Source: Pseudo-nitzschia pungens (taxonomy: Eukaryota; Bacillariophyta; Bacillariophyceae; Bacillariales; Bacillariaceae). Taken from it: a stretch of 64,000 bases of DNA. The notes beneath the pieces are model-generated. The model was given only the letters and a program-made list of their open reading frames with translations, ran no database searches and was not told the origin of the DNA. Numbering within the stretch: position 1 is the stretch's first letter; each line of letters opens with the position of its first letter. The translations under genes were made by a program, and so were the position numbers. This document shows positions 32,715 to 43,230 of the stretch, in pieces. The stretch is from the NCBI GenBank assembly GCA_037355855.1, contig CM074759.1, forward strand, positions 7,316,001 through 7,380,000, in the 5' to 3' direction.

Positions 32715-34990
32715 GAATCGCTGCTTAGCTGCATTATTTGGGATACCTTCGATCCCTGACAAGCAGCTCGGATATAGCAGATCGATTTCAATTTTCGGAT
32801 GCAGTCGACAGCCCATTTCGATTTTCGGAAGCAGTCGATTTCGCTTTTCGGAAGAAGTCGATTTTGATTTCGATTACGGATATTTCGAACACAGCGGATT
32901 TTGATTTCAATTGCAACCTTCTTTCGGACGCAATGGATTTCAGAAGATTTCGATTTCGATTGCAACCTTGTTTTGGACGCAACCTCTTTTCGAACGCTTC
33001 GATTTCGACCTTGACTCCGACTCGATTACATGGTATATGTTGGGAGTCTCCCGGTACACCGGTTCTGGGGACTATAAAAATATGAAACGACAATAGGCCG
33101 ATTAAATCTCCTTGTATGTGTTAAGGAATCGGACCAAGGGCAAAACAGTCCTTCGATCCACCCCCCTTTTTTTATATATACCATCAAATCGGCCGGGCCT
33201 CTGATAGAGAACTGCAATATTTTGTGCAGTTTGATCTCTGACAAGTTATATGGAAGCATCCCTGAATTCTGTTATGATCCATCCAAGTGTCCTGGTACAA
33301 CAAGCAAGAGTATTGGTGCTCCCCTGGGAGTATCAGTTTCCAGGGACCAATATGGTTGCTCAATATAGGCACTGGCATGAATCACGGGGACTATGAAGAT
33401 ATTCAAGGTGGGTGCTATGATCTGTGCTAAGGCTCCTGTGTAGGAGAGCTACTGGGGCTACAGACAGCAACATCCAGTAGCTGACTAACAGGTGCTGAGC
33501 TGAGTGCTGAGCTGTGTGCTAAATGGTTAGCAACAGGCTTAGCAACAGGCCTAGCAACAGACCTAGCAACAGACCTATCCTGCTTAGTATGGATGCTAGC
33601 AGAAGTTACTAGGGCCGTCGCGTACGATTTGTACCAATTGTACGTACCCCGAGTATAGCACCTGCTGTTATGGTGTAGCTAAATGCTACAGGGTTAGGGT
33701 TGCTAATGCTACAAGATACTGAAAGATGCTAACCTACCATGATACCATGCTAAGATACTATGCTACCTGCTGGGGTCGGGTCATTGGTGTATAATATGTA
33801 CTATGACCGGATACCCGGCCCAGACAGTTACCCAACGCGCTAGCATACGTTTGAATCTAATTAAGCGGAGCTACGCTACGAATCGGAGTTACGCTACTCC
33901 GTGCGCTACTCCGTAGAATACAGTACCAGAGCTACAGAGCTCTGTTATTATACGAGTTAGCGAAACGCTGTCACGATACGATACGATACAGAGCTGAGCT
34001 GCGCTCAACTCCCTTTATTCACTCTTTCTTTTATACTCTAAATTAAACACCTATCATGCCCTCCCCTTTCGATCGATTGTAGTAACTAAGTGTATGCAAT
34101 ATGAGCTTGAACAGTGCCCACTGTAGACTCATGATTTGCCAGGACTTTATGTATTATTATTGTTAGGGCTTTCCCCTATTTTTCAGACGAGTACGAGTTG
34201 ATTAAGTTCTACGAAGATTGCTGACGAGCAAATATCAACGCATGTTGGTTCCCATCCCGAATACTTCACCGCACTTCGTATTTTTGTGATGGCCCCAGGA
34301 ACATGGTTGACTTTTTTTGACCAATTTAAAAATTCCCGGTCCTCCCCACACCAAATTAGTGTCAAAGTGACACCCAGGGTCAAAGTGACACCCAGCTCTG
34401 AGTGATGAGCGGGGGGCTGGAAAAATTTAAATTCTTAATTAAAAAAAAATTAAATCAACCAAGTTCCAGAAACCAAAAAATACTACGAAGTTCACACTTG
34501 GTAAACCTTACGGTAAGATTTACGAACTAAATATTTACGGTAAGATTAAGGTTACAGCGGTAAAATCTGCAAAAAATCATGCACTCACTGCACGCTAACA
34601 TCTCGTGCGTCAGATTGAGTCGTTGAAGTTATCTTCTGCGAGCGAATCGTGATTGGCCAGTATCTGTGAAACATGGAAGCATACGGTACGAGTTGGAAGC
34701 ATGACCGAAGACAACTTCAATAAACCTTACTTAGGGAGATCGGAATGTTGCTCGCGTCCTGCGTCGGACGCGACCTTGGAGTTCCATCGGCGAACTGGTT
34801 GATCTTTGTTGAAATTGGATCTTCTTTCGGCAACGCGATAGGATCCCTCTTTGAAGTTTTCCTTGGCGTAGATCGTGTGATGGGAGAAAAAAGGAATCGT
34901 ACCGAACGACTCAAGGAATGTTGGAGCACGTCGAATGAGAGGGACCCAACGCGTCCTGCCACCAAACTCTCACAAAATCAAATTCGATCA
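32715..34990. other. intergenic region upstream of Lhcf
   Basis: No supported gene in 2.3 kb. 32780-33040 is a run of TTTCGATTTTCGGA-like motifs, the copia 3' non-coding region. At 33039 TGTTGGGAGT could open a copia 3' LTR, but no partner LTR was found. 33528-33577 repeats AGCAACAGRCCT. 33867-33915 has repeated CTACGCTAC/CTACTCCGT words. GTCAAAGTGACACCCAG occurs twice at 34361-34395, and TTTACGGTAAGATT twice near 34510-34550. A promoter for Lhcf should lie in the last few hundred bases, but I see no clear core element. Confidence 0.5.
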
Positions 34991-35000
34991 ATTTGCAATC

Positions 35001-35779
35001 ATGAAGCTCGCCATCCTTTCCGCCCTTATCGCCTCCGCCGCAGCCTTTGCTCCTGTTCAGCAAAAGGCTTCCTCTACCGCTGTCAAGGCCTTCGAGGATG
35101 AACTCGGTGTCCAGGTGCGTTGAAACAACCTAGAAATTATGATGTCCAAATTGAAGGTCACGTTATGTCATCAAATGTATCGACAGTGACGATGATGTGT
35201 GCCACTCGATGCACGTCGATCGTCTTCGTTGATCTTCGATGGGTGTTACTCAATCTTTCTATATCTTTCGTATTTTTCTTCAACATTAAACAAAACAGCC
35301 TCCTCTTGGATTCTTCGATCCTCTTGGTATGCTCGACGGAGCCTCGCAGGAACGTTTCGAACAGCTCCGATACACCGAATTGAAGCACGGACGTATTTCC
35401 ATGCTTGCCGTTGTCGGATTCCTCATCGAATACGCCGGAGTCCGTCTTCCTGGAGACATTGACTACCACGGAACCGCCTTCGCTGACATCCCTGCCGGAG
35501 CCTCCGCATTGGCTGCCATCCCTAAGGGAGGTACAAGTCCAACTCTTCGCCTTCATCCTCTTCTTGGAGTTCATCATGCGTGACAACTCTGGAACCGGTG
35601 AATTCGTTGGTGACTTCCGCTCCGGAACCATCGACTACGGATGGGATGACTTCGATGATGAGGAGAAGTTGTCTAAGCGTGCCATCGAATTGAACAACGG
35701 ACGTGCTGCCATGATGGGTATCCTCGGACTCATGGTCCACGAACAACTCGGAAACTTGGACTCCATCCTCCCTCTTTAA
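35001..35779 (+). CDS. Lhcf: fucoxanthin-chlorophyll a/c light-harvesting protein (Lhcf type), frameshift in exon 2
   Basis: Thylakoid antenna protein binding fucoxanthin and chlorophylls a/c and passing light energy to the photosystems. Exon 1 (35001-35114) gives MKLAILSALIASAAAFAP, a signal peptide with the AFAP cleavage signature of diatom plastid proteins. Exon 2 (35299-35779) has FFDPLGMLDGASQERFEQLR, helix 1 RYTELKHGRISMLAVVGF and the loop IEYAGVRLPGDIDYHGTAFA. Helix 2 is LFAFILFLEFIMRD, and helix 3 is AIELNNGRAAMMGILGLMVH, with Glu/Asn/His pigment ligands. Between AAIPKGG and QVQLFAF the frame shifts: one surplus base near 35533 would truncate the protein shortly after helix 1. No other damage is visible, so it is a very recent mutation or a sequence error. 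Confidence 0.9.
35115..35298 (+). other. Lhcf intron
   Basis: 184-nt intron bounded by CCAG/GTGCGT and AAAACAG/CCTCC. Splicing joins ELGVQ to PPLGFFDPLG, as expected for the family. The intron contains in-frame stops, so it must be removed. Confidence 0.88.
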
Positions 35780-36593
35780 GTGAATCGGTGTGGTGTCTCA
35801 CGGATTGATGTATGATACGTTTACTGTACATAGCGTTGCAGTCGCCTCGTAGCTGACGAATCTCGGTGTTTGCCAGGTACTCGAGTGCGATACATTCCTC
35901 TCGATTCTCTTTTTAATACTGAAATAGAAATGCCTATTGATCTATTATTGATCTATTATTACTTCTTTCTCCAGGTGTTGATGCCCCATAAGTCGTATAG
36001 GTTCATTTAAACGCCATACGCAACATCAAAACTGCCACATCACCGACACTCGAAAAATCAAGGACGTTCGAAGTTTTACTTCCCTCACTCTTTCATTCCG
36101 AGTTCGAAGCAGTTTGCCTCGGATGTGACTGGAGGAGAGTCCTAGTTTGTTGACGATGCGGAAGAAAATAATGGCAATGCTCCGTTCCTTTGAAAAAGTC
36201 AAGCACAATGCAGTTCGTTGCGTATTGGTACACATACCTGGCGTTGTTCGACGGTGCTCTGTGCGACAGGATGCAAACCCCGTAGTTCCAAATCGGAACT
36301 ATTTGATTCTCGCACCAACGAAGAAAAGAGGGAACGAACTACAACAGAAACCCGAAGCACCAAAACAGTGCAATGTCTTATCGATGCAATGTCGTTTGTA
36401 TCTTCTGTTCATGAATAACATGCTAGTATGAATTGAGAACAGTGAGAACAATATTGATTCGTATCTTCTTGTTTCGGACCGATGTCTTTACTTGGCGACA
36501 TGTCTTTTACAGTGTTTCAAACAAATAACACCGTGCGAGATTTCGATGTTAGATGCAGCATGCGTCAACCAACCACGACAGCAACGACAAAGA
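35780..36593. other. region downstream of Lhcf
   Basis: 3' flank of the Lhcf gene and intergenic DNA. There are AT-rich stretches around 35915-35965 with CTATTATTGATCTATTATT. Short ORFs on both strands show no recognisable domain. I see no RNA gene or transposon end here. Confidence 0.5.
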
Positions 36594-37015
36594 ATGGCTT
36601 TCACACCACACATAGTTCTTGGAGTGGGTGCATTCATTGCAATTGGGACTCGAAACAAAAAACGCGGTTCTTCGGGCTATGTTACGTGACGAAGTCACCG
36701 GAATCGGCCTCGGTGACGCGGTCGGGCTGTTTCGTGTTGTTTTTTTCCCGACCTTCTTGTAGTGGTAGAATTGTTTCTCGAATTTGGAATTGTTCACCGC
36801 GAGTTTCAACTCCTTCTTGTCCTTGCAGGTTCACCGAGGGTTACAGAGTGAGTCCGGGACAGGCCACGAATGCTTGTGGTTTCTTGCAGCATGTCCAATC
36901 AATTTTTCTTCTGTCTCATTGTTTCCAAGTCATTGCATTTGATCGTCTTCTCTTCAGCGAAGAACAAACTTCGGCCAGAGCAAGAATGGTGCTTCAAAAT
37001 CACCCGCAGAGCTAG
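36594..37015 (+). CDS. possible small spliced gene, unknown product
   Basis: An ATG at 36594 opens MAFTPHIVLGVGAFIAIGTR followed by NKKRGSSGY: one short hydrophobic helix and a basic stretch, as in small membrane subunits. A good intron (GTGACG at 36686, pyrimidine-rich CTTCTTGTCCTTGCAG to 36828) would continue the frame with FTEGYR. A second strong donor, GTGAGT, lies at 36848, with possible acceptors at 36889 and 36957. Without that second splice the frame runs to a TAG at 37013-37015. I do not recognise the protein. The call rests only on splice-site quality and the membrane segment, so it may be chance. Confidence 0.22.
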
Positions 37016-37169
37016 TGGTGCCATCCAATCATCAAGAAACTCGTGATGGAGTCTCAGTGAGCTCAACGAGAAATGAAATAGAACGCGATACAGTACTAGC
37101 TCTCATACGGCATGATAGTTTATTCGGATTCGATTGTTTATATGTGTTTGTTTGTTTTGTTTCTCGGGG

Positions 37170-37400
37170 CGATACAATGCGATTCGATTCGATTCAATTC
37201 AATTCAATTCGATTCGATTCGGTTCGATTCGGATCGGGTGGCAAGTCCCGGAAACAAAAACAATAACACCGTAGAGTCTCGCCACAAAAGCCAAACACGG
37301 CATCGGATTGGCACCCACAATGGCTTGGTCCACATCCCCAATGCATGCCATGCCATGCCATGCCATGTCATGCCCTCCGCCACAGGCTAGTGCCGCCGCC
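37170..37400. repeat. short tandem repeats between genes
   Basis: (GATTC/AATTC)n at about 37176-37240 and (CATGC)n at about 37340-37376. They are simple repeats in the 3' flank of the HAD gene, with no gene in them. Confidence 0.8.
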
Positions 37401-37439
37401 CCCCAGCCGCTGTGTTGTACTGTACTGTACTCTGCTGCA

Positions 37440-39211
37440 CTACTCGTTCCGCTGTTTCGTTACAGCCTCCAGGATCCATTCCAGGGCCCGGTCGCTCGCG
37501 TCCGTGTCCTTGCAGTTGCGGGAAAAAGCCGGCACGTACCGTTCTGGGTCGGTTTCGGCGAGGCGCGCAATGACCGGCGAGGCCGCCCCCGGCAGGTAGG
37601 CCCTGGAGCAGGCCGCGGCCAGCTCCAGGTCGTTGTCGTCGTCGCAGAGCAACACCGCGTGGTTGCGGCAGAAGCGGGCCGAAAAGTTTTCCGGTGCGGA
37701 CGTCTTGGTGTTGCTTTCAACACCGCCGTAGTGTTTGGTGTCGATGTCGTCGTCGTCGTCGTCGTCGTCGTTCGTCCGTTGCCGTTGCCGTTATCGTTAT
37801 CGTTATCGTCATCGTCATCGTCATCGTCATCGTTATCGTCATCGTTATCGTTATCGTTGCCGTTGCCAAACCACTCCCCGGCCAGGTAGAGAGCGCATCC
37901 CTTCTTGCCGCTGGCAGAGGGATAAAAATCGACGCATCCCAGGTTGACGCTGCAGGAAATGGAAGGGTGCTCGTGTTCGCGCTTGAGTTTGGCCTCGTGC
38001 TCCCGGAGCAACCCCCGGAGGCGCTCACAAAAGGCCTCCGGGGAGAGGCGCTTCCAGGCTTCCAGGGTCTGCTGCTTCTGGCGGACCCGGACGCATGTCG
38101 AGTACCCCTTGCAGTCGGGAACGACGCCGTGGGCCTCCGAAAGGTGGCGGACAAAGTCCCAGAGGGGTCCCTCCCGCTCGACGAGCGGGGCCGAGGAGAA
38201 ATCCCCCGGGGGTGCCGGTCCCGCTGGTTCCTGCTCCGTTCCGGAGAGGGCCGAGGCCATGATGCGCTTCCACTCGGGATCCTCGCGGATCCGGAAGGGA
38301 CGGAAGGGATCGTTGTTGTCGTCGTCGTCATCGTCGTCGTCGCTGCTGTTGCTGTCGTGGTTGTCCGCGAAATATTTTTGAGGCCGTACCCAAATCACAT
38401 CGTCGGTTTCGTCTCCGTCTTCGTCTTGCAACAGACGAAAGATCCGCCCCCCGTTTTCGCTGCAATAGGCATCGGCCTTGGGCAAGTAGGGCAGCCGCTG
38501 AAGGAGGGTGCTGGTTCGCATTCCCGACACCACCACTAGCTTTGTGTTGGTCCGGCGAATCTCCCGGGCCAGTTCCAGCGTGCGGGTCGAGATTATGCCG
38601 CGGAGACCAGTGGACGAGGGCGGGAGGGCCAGGAGCTTCTTTTTCGTGTCGTTGTCGTTGTCGTTGTCGTTGTCTTTGCTGCTTCCTCGTCGGTGGGTGT
38701 CCGATTCGGTTTCTGGTTTTGTGTCGGATTCCGGAAAATCAGAGGGATAATGCACTAGGGTACCGTCGACATCTGAAAAGACCAGGCGAATGTCCTCGTT
38801 GTTGTTGTTATTCTCGTTCTCGTTCTCGTTCTCGTTCTCGTTCTCGTTTTCATTGACGCTGTTGGTGTTGGGAATTGTATGCGCGTCTTCGTGTGCGTTG
38901 ATTACTACGTTCGACGGTCTGATTGCCATCGCGGAGGACGAGGACGTCGATGCTTTGCAGCCGGAGGTCTCCATGCTCGCAACGAGAAGAAGTAGTAGCC
39001 ACAACACGCACCGGCGGGGAAGGATTTTGGAGGTCCTTTTCGTTCTGCGATTGTCGATATCGATATCGATATCAATACAGACACAGACACAGACACAGAC
39101 ACAGGTAAAGATACAGACGGAGGCAGAGATATTGATCAGGATGCTGATCCAGACACCGACGCAAGAGCTCTTGTTACTCGGAGTGAGTAGCGCCGTGGTT
39201 GACATGCCCAA
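37440..39211 (-). CDS. HAD-superfamily hydrolase with low-complexity insertions, frameshifted near the 3' end
   Basis: Phosphohydrolase-type HAD protein, probably subfamily IIB with a cap domain. Motif I is LVFSDVDGTLVHY (DVDGT at 147-151, nucleophile Asp147). Motif II is KLVVVSGMRTSTL (Ser229), followed by AYCSENGGRIF. The cap region includes GPLWDFVRHLSEAHGVV, and a Lys of motif III is in SGKKGCALYL. Motif IV, VLLCDDDNDLELA, lies in another frame (ORF 37440-37655), so one base is gained or lost near 37780 in a GAC repeat. Asp/Asn and Glu/Asn runs interrupt the fold at 121-138, 180-188, 291-300 and 452-478. The start is uncertain: residues 1-53 are coded by GT and ATCGAT repeats, and a hydrophobic WLLLLLVAS at 71-79 may be a signal anchor. 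Substrate unknown. Confidence 0.75.
37735..37862. repeat. trinucleotide/hexanucleotide repeat within the HAD gene
   Basis: (GTC)n followed by alternating CGTTAT and CGTCAT units on the plus strand. On the minus strand it codes for Asp and Asp-Asn runs, and it is the likely site of the frameshift. Similar coding repeats are at 38645-38670 and 38805-38855, and (ATCGAT)n plus (ACAGAC)n at 39050-39105. Confidence 0.85.
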
Positions 39212-39789
39212 AAACTATGTAGAAGCATGAGTTGTCGGAACAAGGTCACTAAAGGGTTGAGGGTTGCAAGTTTGGAGTTTGGAGCTTCGGTTCTTGGTTC
39301 GTGCTTCGTGCTTCGTGCTTCGTGGTTTCGTCTTCCGTCTTCCGTCTTTCGTTTTGGTTTGGGTCTTGGATTGGGTTTGGACATATCCTACTGTACGAGT
39401 AAGGCTTACTTTGATAGTAAACCTTACTTGTACAAAAAATAATACAAACAAATTAGTGGAGTTGTAAGTGATTATCCTTAACTTTAATAATGCTTACAAC
39501 GGAACTTTAACTTCGGTAAGAAGAGGAAGAGTGTGAGAAACCGGGTTTTGGTAAAAACAGGATATTAGTGTTTTTAGTGCGTAGCTTTGGTAGGATTTCA
39601 ACGCTTAAAAACCATGTAGTTCTTTTCAGTGAAAATAGATAAATAGCTATATTAATCGATCAAATGGCTATATTAATCGATCGCTTTTTGAATCAATCAG
39701 CATATTAGTATATTTTCGTCGGAGTTGTCGTATTGTAGTATTACTGTTTTTTATTAGAAATTGGCATAATATATTTTCGTCGGAGTTGT
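39212..39789. other. intergenic region with short direct repeats
   Basis: No gene recognised. There are repeated GCTTCGTG and CTTCCGT words at 39300-39350. GCTATATTAATCGATC occurs twice at about 39645-39682, and TATATTTTCGTCGGAGTTGT twice at about 39711-39790. The last pair may mark the edge of the neighbouring mobile or minisatellite unit. Confidence 0.5.
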
Positions 39790-39805
39790 AATGCTAGTTT
39801 TTAGT

Positions 39806-40111
39806 GACACAGACTTGGAATCGGAATGAACACCACACCGGCTTGGAATCGATCGTGGGGGGAATGAATACCACACAGACTTGGAATCGATCGATCATAA
39901 GGGGGAATGAATACCACACAGACTTGGAATCGATCGTGGGGGGAATGAATACCACACCGGCTTGGAATTGATCGATCATAAGGGGGAATGAATACCACAC
40001 CGGCTTGGAATCGATCATAGAGGGAATGAATACCACACCGGCTTGGAATTGATCGTAGGGGGGATGAATACCACACCGTCTTGGAATCGATCGAAAGGGG
40101 GATGAATACCA
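39806..40111. repeat. minisatellite with GATCGATC core, array 1
   Basis: About eight units of roughly 37-43 bp. The core is GACTTGGAATCGATCG, then ATCATAAGGGGGAATGAAT and ACCACACC/ACCACACAG. Alternating units carry one or two GATC steps. The same repeat recurs at 40648-40888 on the other side of a hAT fragment. Confidence 0.88.
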
Positions 40112-40360
40112 TTGCTATTTCCTGTTCTAGCGAGTCTTGCAAAAAAATATCTTGCTGTGCAAGCAACGTCAGCGTCAAGTGAAAGAATCTTTAGTAAAGC
40201 ACGGAGAATCATCACATCGGATCGGAACCGCTTGGATACTGAAATCGCAGGTTCATTGTTATATGTTGGTTGTAATTTTGATTACTTTGATGAGTTGAAA
40301 TTGAAGTATAAGTATGACAAGGTTCATGATGTTTATGATGATGCACATGATCTCAGTTAA
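40112..40360 (+). pseudogene. hAT transposase C-terminal dimerisation domain, remnant
   Basis: 82 codons: FPVLASLAKKYLAVQATSAS followed by SERIFSKARRIITSDRNRLD and IAGSLLYVGCN. This is the characteristic C-terminal hAT family dimerisation segment (pattern LA..YL...A.SA.SER.FS). The N-terminal zinc finger and the catalytic core are absent, replaced by the minisatellite upstream. It is a fossil of a cut-and-paste transposon, not a host gene, ending in TAA. Confidence 0.85.
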
Positions 40361-40402
40361 GTGTAAACAATTACTAAGAATGTTATTTTCCATGTCTGTT
40401 TC

Positions 40403-40643
40403 CTTGTGACGCCGGCGTCGGCTGTCCTGCTGGTGCCCAGAATCGAAACAGGGCTCGAATGGCTTCTCCCATGCCTGTAGATGGAGAATGTGCTTTGAAC
40501 CAGGTTCTAACTCCCTCTGGAAGAAAAGTTACAGTGTCACCAGCGAAGTGGGTTTTGTTGGCACATTTTGGAGTGGTTGCTTGCTTTCGCTTGTGACGCT
40601 GGCGCCGGCTGTCCTCCTGGTCCTCAGAATCAAAACAGGGCTC
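40403..40643. repeat. 54-bp direct repeat pair, 187 bp apart
   Basis: CTTGTGACGCCGGCGTCGGC... at 40403-40456 and CTTGTGACGCTGGCGCCGGC... at 40590-40643 are near-identical. The 133 bases between them show no known gene. The long minus ORF through here (40383-41426) is gypsy D RNase H fused by chance to repeat sequence. Confidence 0.75.
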
Positions 40644-40647
40644 ACCT

Positions 40648-40888
40648 GATTGGAATCGATCATATGGGGAATGACTAAGGCTTACCACACCGGCTTGGAA
40701 TCGATCGTAGGGGGAATGAATACAACACAGACTTGGAATCGATCGATCATAAGGGGGAATGAATACAACACAAACTTGGAATCGATCGTAGCAGGAATGA
40801 ATACAACACAGACTTGGAATCGATCGATCATAAGAGGGAATGAATACAACACAGAATTGGATTCGATCAATCATAAGGGGGAATGAAT
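40648..40888. repeat. minisatellite with GATCGATC core, array 2
   Basis: Same unit as array 1 but with ACAACACAGACTTGG in place of ACCACACAG. It ends directly at the truncated end of gypsy D (40889), so repeat growth or repair joined the two. Confidence 0.85.
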
Positions 40889-42882
40889 CATTGCATAAGT
40901 GCTGGAATAAGTTTGGGAACTCTGTTAGAAACAGTTCTTCATCTTGTTTAGGAACTTCAAGCTTCAAGAAATCAATTAAGGTGCCCTTTGAGAGGGCTTT
41001 CTTCCCTTCAGTAGGTGGATCCATCCGGGGGAGCCTGGAGAAGGCATCAGCAAGAACATTCTTCTTGCCTTCCACATAGGTGAGGTTCACACCAAATTCT
41101 TCTAGGAAGAGTCGCCATCGAAGGACTCGTTGGACTGAAAGGGTTCGGAAGGTAAGGTTCTTATGGTCAGTGTATACATTGATGACTCCGCCGAGGAGCA
41201 TTTTTCTGTACTCTTTGCAGCAGAGTACTATGGCTAGGAGTTCTTTCTCCATAGTAGTATAGTTCTTTTGGGCATCAGATAGTTTCTTTGACCAATAAGC
41301 GATTGGTTTGCCATCTTGTATGATAGCAGCACCAAGCTGTAGGTCTGAGGCATCAGTGTACAGTTTGAAAGGCTTGTTGAGGTCTGGATAGGTGTTCAGC
41401 GCATCTGCTGCCACCATTGCTTTCATCTCTTGAAAGGCTTTATCTTGAGCTGGACCCCAAGTGAAAGCTGAAGGAGCTTTGCGTTACTTGCCTTTGATGG
41501 CAGCTGCTTGAGGAGTTTTCTTGGGGGTACCCGTAATATCAAATAGAGGAGCTAGGACATGGGATCTGTGAGGCCACATGTCTCTGTAGTATCCCACTGC
41601 TCCTAGGAAGGACTTGACTTGGGTCACAGTTCTCAGTCGGTCCATATGGAGGATGGCTTCAATCTTTTTCCTCCAAGGCTTAACAGCTGTAGGCGTCATC
41701 CAATAACCAAGGAAGTCAGTTTCCTGTACAGCCCAATCACATTTGAGTGGGTTGCACTTCAGCCCATTCTGGTTAAGCCTGTCAAGAATCTTGTCTATGG
41801 TCTTCATGTGGAGGTCAAAGGAGCCATTGGTCCAGATGCCAATATCATCAATATAAACAGTGCAGTCAGTGTCTTGTAGGATATCTTCCATTAGTTGCTG
41901 CGCCACATCCGGGGAGACTTTGACACCCATTGGTAGTCTTTGATATTTGTAGCAACCATAAGGGGTGACTATGGTACAGAGCTTTTTGCTTGCATCATCC
42001 AGTTCAAAGCAGTAGTATTGCATGGACAAGTCAATCTTGGTGAAGTGAGTATACTTGCCACGCTTGTTCATGATGTCTTGTGTCCGGGGGATTGGATAAG
42101 GACGTCTCTCAAGAAGTTCGTTGAGTTCTCTGAAGTCTGATACCCATCTAAGTCTGTTGTCTTTCTTTGGTACTATAAAGGTTGGAAAAGCCCATTCGGC
42201 CGGTCCAGTGCAACGCTTGAGTACTCCATCATTACAAAGATTCTGGAGCTCCCTTTTGAATAGGTCTTCTCTTTTGTATGCAACTGGATAAGGCTTCTTG
42301 TGTATGGGCTTGGATCCGGGCTTCAGTCTTAGAGAGATCTTCTTGTGTGGATACTTCCCTAGTTCTCCATTGAAGACGTTAGGGTACTTGTTCAGTATTG
42401 CTGCTTGGAACTGCTGCTGCTCTGCTGTGGACATGTGGCTCTGCTGTTGCGCGACTGTAGATGGATCTGTTTCTTGGTAGGCTCTGTCTAGGATCACCTT
42501 GGACTTGTATGGATTGGCAAAGGAGAGATCATCAGCAAAGAGTTCGGCGTCTTCTAGTTCTTCCATGAGCATGGTGTGGTTGTCATGGTATAGGGAGGTG
42601 TCCTTCATAGGAATGGTTCGCTCCATCCACTGAACTGCTCCTTCTTTGAATAGGAGATTGATCTTTGCTAGGTGGAGAAAGTCTATGCCTAGTATTAGAT
42701 CATATTTGCAGTTAGGGGAATGGAAGAGCCTTGCCTCTTGTCGATCGATGGTATAGTTACCAAACTCTTGTAGTTTGAGGTTCTTCATGATGATATACTT
42801 GGTCGTATCAAAGCTTCCATTTGCTGTTGTAGTTAGGACTTGATGTTTGCTTCGAATCGGTATGGTGCCAAAAGGTAGTGCT
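40889..42882 (-). mobile_element. Ty3/gypsy element D, fragment
   Basis: Minus-strand pol fragment very similar to gypsy B, running from the protease (right) to the region between RNase H and integrase (left). It is cut on the left by the minisatellite at 40889, after FPNLFQHLC. On the right it is cut by LTR E at 42883, inside the protease just after the Ala-Leu-Pro-Phe-Gly-Thr segment. No LTR of its own is in the window. Confidence 0.88.
40889..42882 (-). pseudogene. gypsy D protease (partial), RT and RNase H
   Basis: The right ORF encodes the second half of the protease (CKYDLILGIDFLHLAKI). It then gives the pre-RT region, SDFRELNELLERRPYPIP, KIDLSMQYYCFELDD, the catalytic VYIDDIGIW and the thumb/connection domain. 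At 41484-41486 it has TAA where gypsy B has CAA (KGKQRKAPS). RNase H continues in the same frame to 40889 (LYTDASDLQLGAAI, EKELLAIVLCC, VYTDHKNLTF, RVLRWRLFLEEFGV). Apart from this stop the fragment is open and makes a useful reference for the broken copy B. Confidence 0.88.
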
Positions 42883-42934
42883 TGTAACACTCTAAGGTAG
42901 AAAATTGGAGTAGTATGAATAATTGTGTGTTATT
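42883..42934 (-). repeat. LTR of gypsy E, left part
   Basis: TGTAACACTCTAAGGTAGAA... is the start of a gypsy LTR that continues at 58300-58559 after LINE-2. The last 22 bases (42913-42934) are repeated exactly at 58278-58299, the LINE-2 target-site duplication. Confidence 0.88.
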
Positions 42935-43230
42935 ATAATAATATACGTATTTAAATAACGTTAATCACCAAAGGTGAAACTAAATTACTTAGTCTGTAAC
43001 CAGACTTTAACGTCGCCTCCATCATAGAGTCAGGACCCCAAGTGGCAGAGCGACAAATTTTCAAACAAACCTTGAACATCAAGCAGGTAAAAGACAAACA
43101 AGTCCCACAAAATAGGGACTTGAGAGAAAGTGAGATGGGAAGGAAGATAGGGGGATAAGATCCAGTATCAAAAGGTAAATGAAAGGATGAGAAGCAGGAA
43201 CAGAAGACAAAACCAAGTTACAAAGTGGAA
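42935..43230 (-). other. LINE-2 3' UTR with hairpins
   Basis: Same end structure as LINE-1: minus-strand GTCTG-gtta-CAGAC, then TCACC-ttt-GGTGA, then TTATTTAAATACGTATATTA. The ATT tail is only two to three units long here. The 3' UTR is about 30 bp shorter than in LINE-1. Confidence 0.7.

Noticed and set aside
33039..34056. A copia LTR of about 1 kb starting TGTTGGGAGT
   Set aside because: No second LTR copy, primer site or target duplication could be found to support it.
36482..37015. 177-codon single-exon ORF
   Set aside because: No domain, and it runs through a good intron; the spliced reading from 36594 is more plausible though still weak.
37694..38539. 281-codon plus-strand ORF with Val/Ile repeats
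   Set aside because: It is the antisense shadow of the HAD gene and its GAC/AAC repeats; HAD motifs are on the minus strand.
40383..41426. Single 347-codon minus ORF
   Set aside because: Its first half is gypsy D RNase H; the rest is translated minisatellite and unrelated repeat, an accidental fusion.
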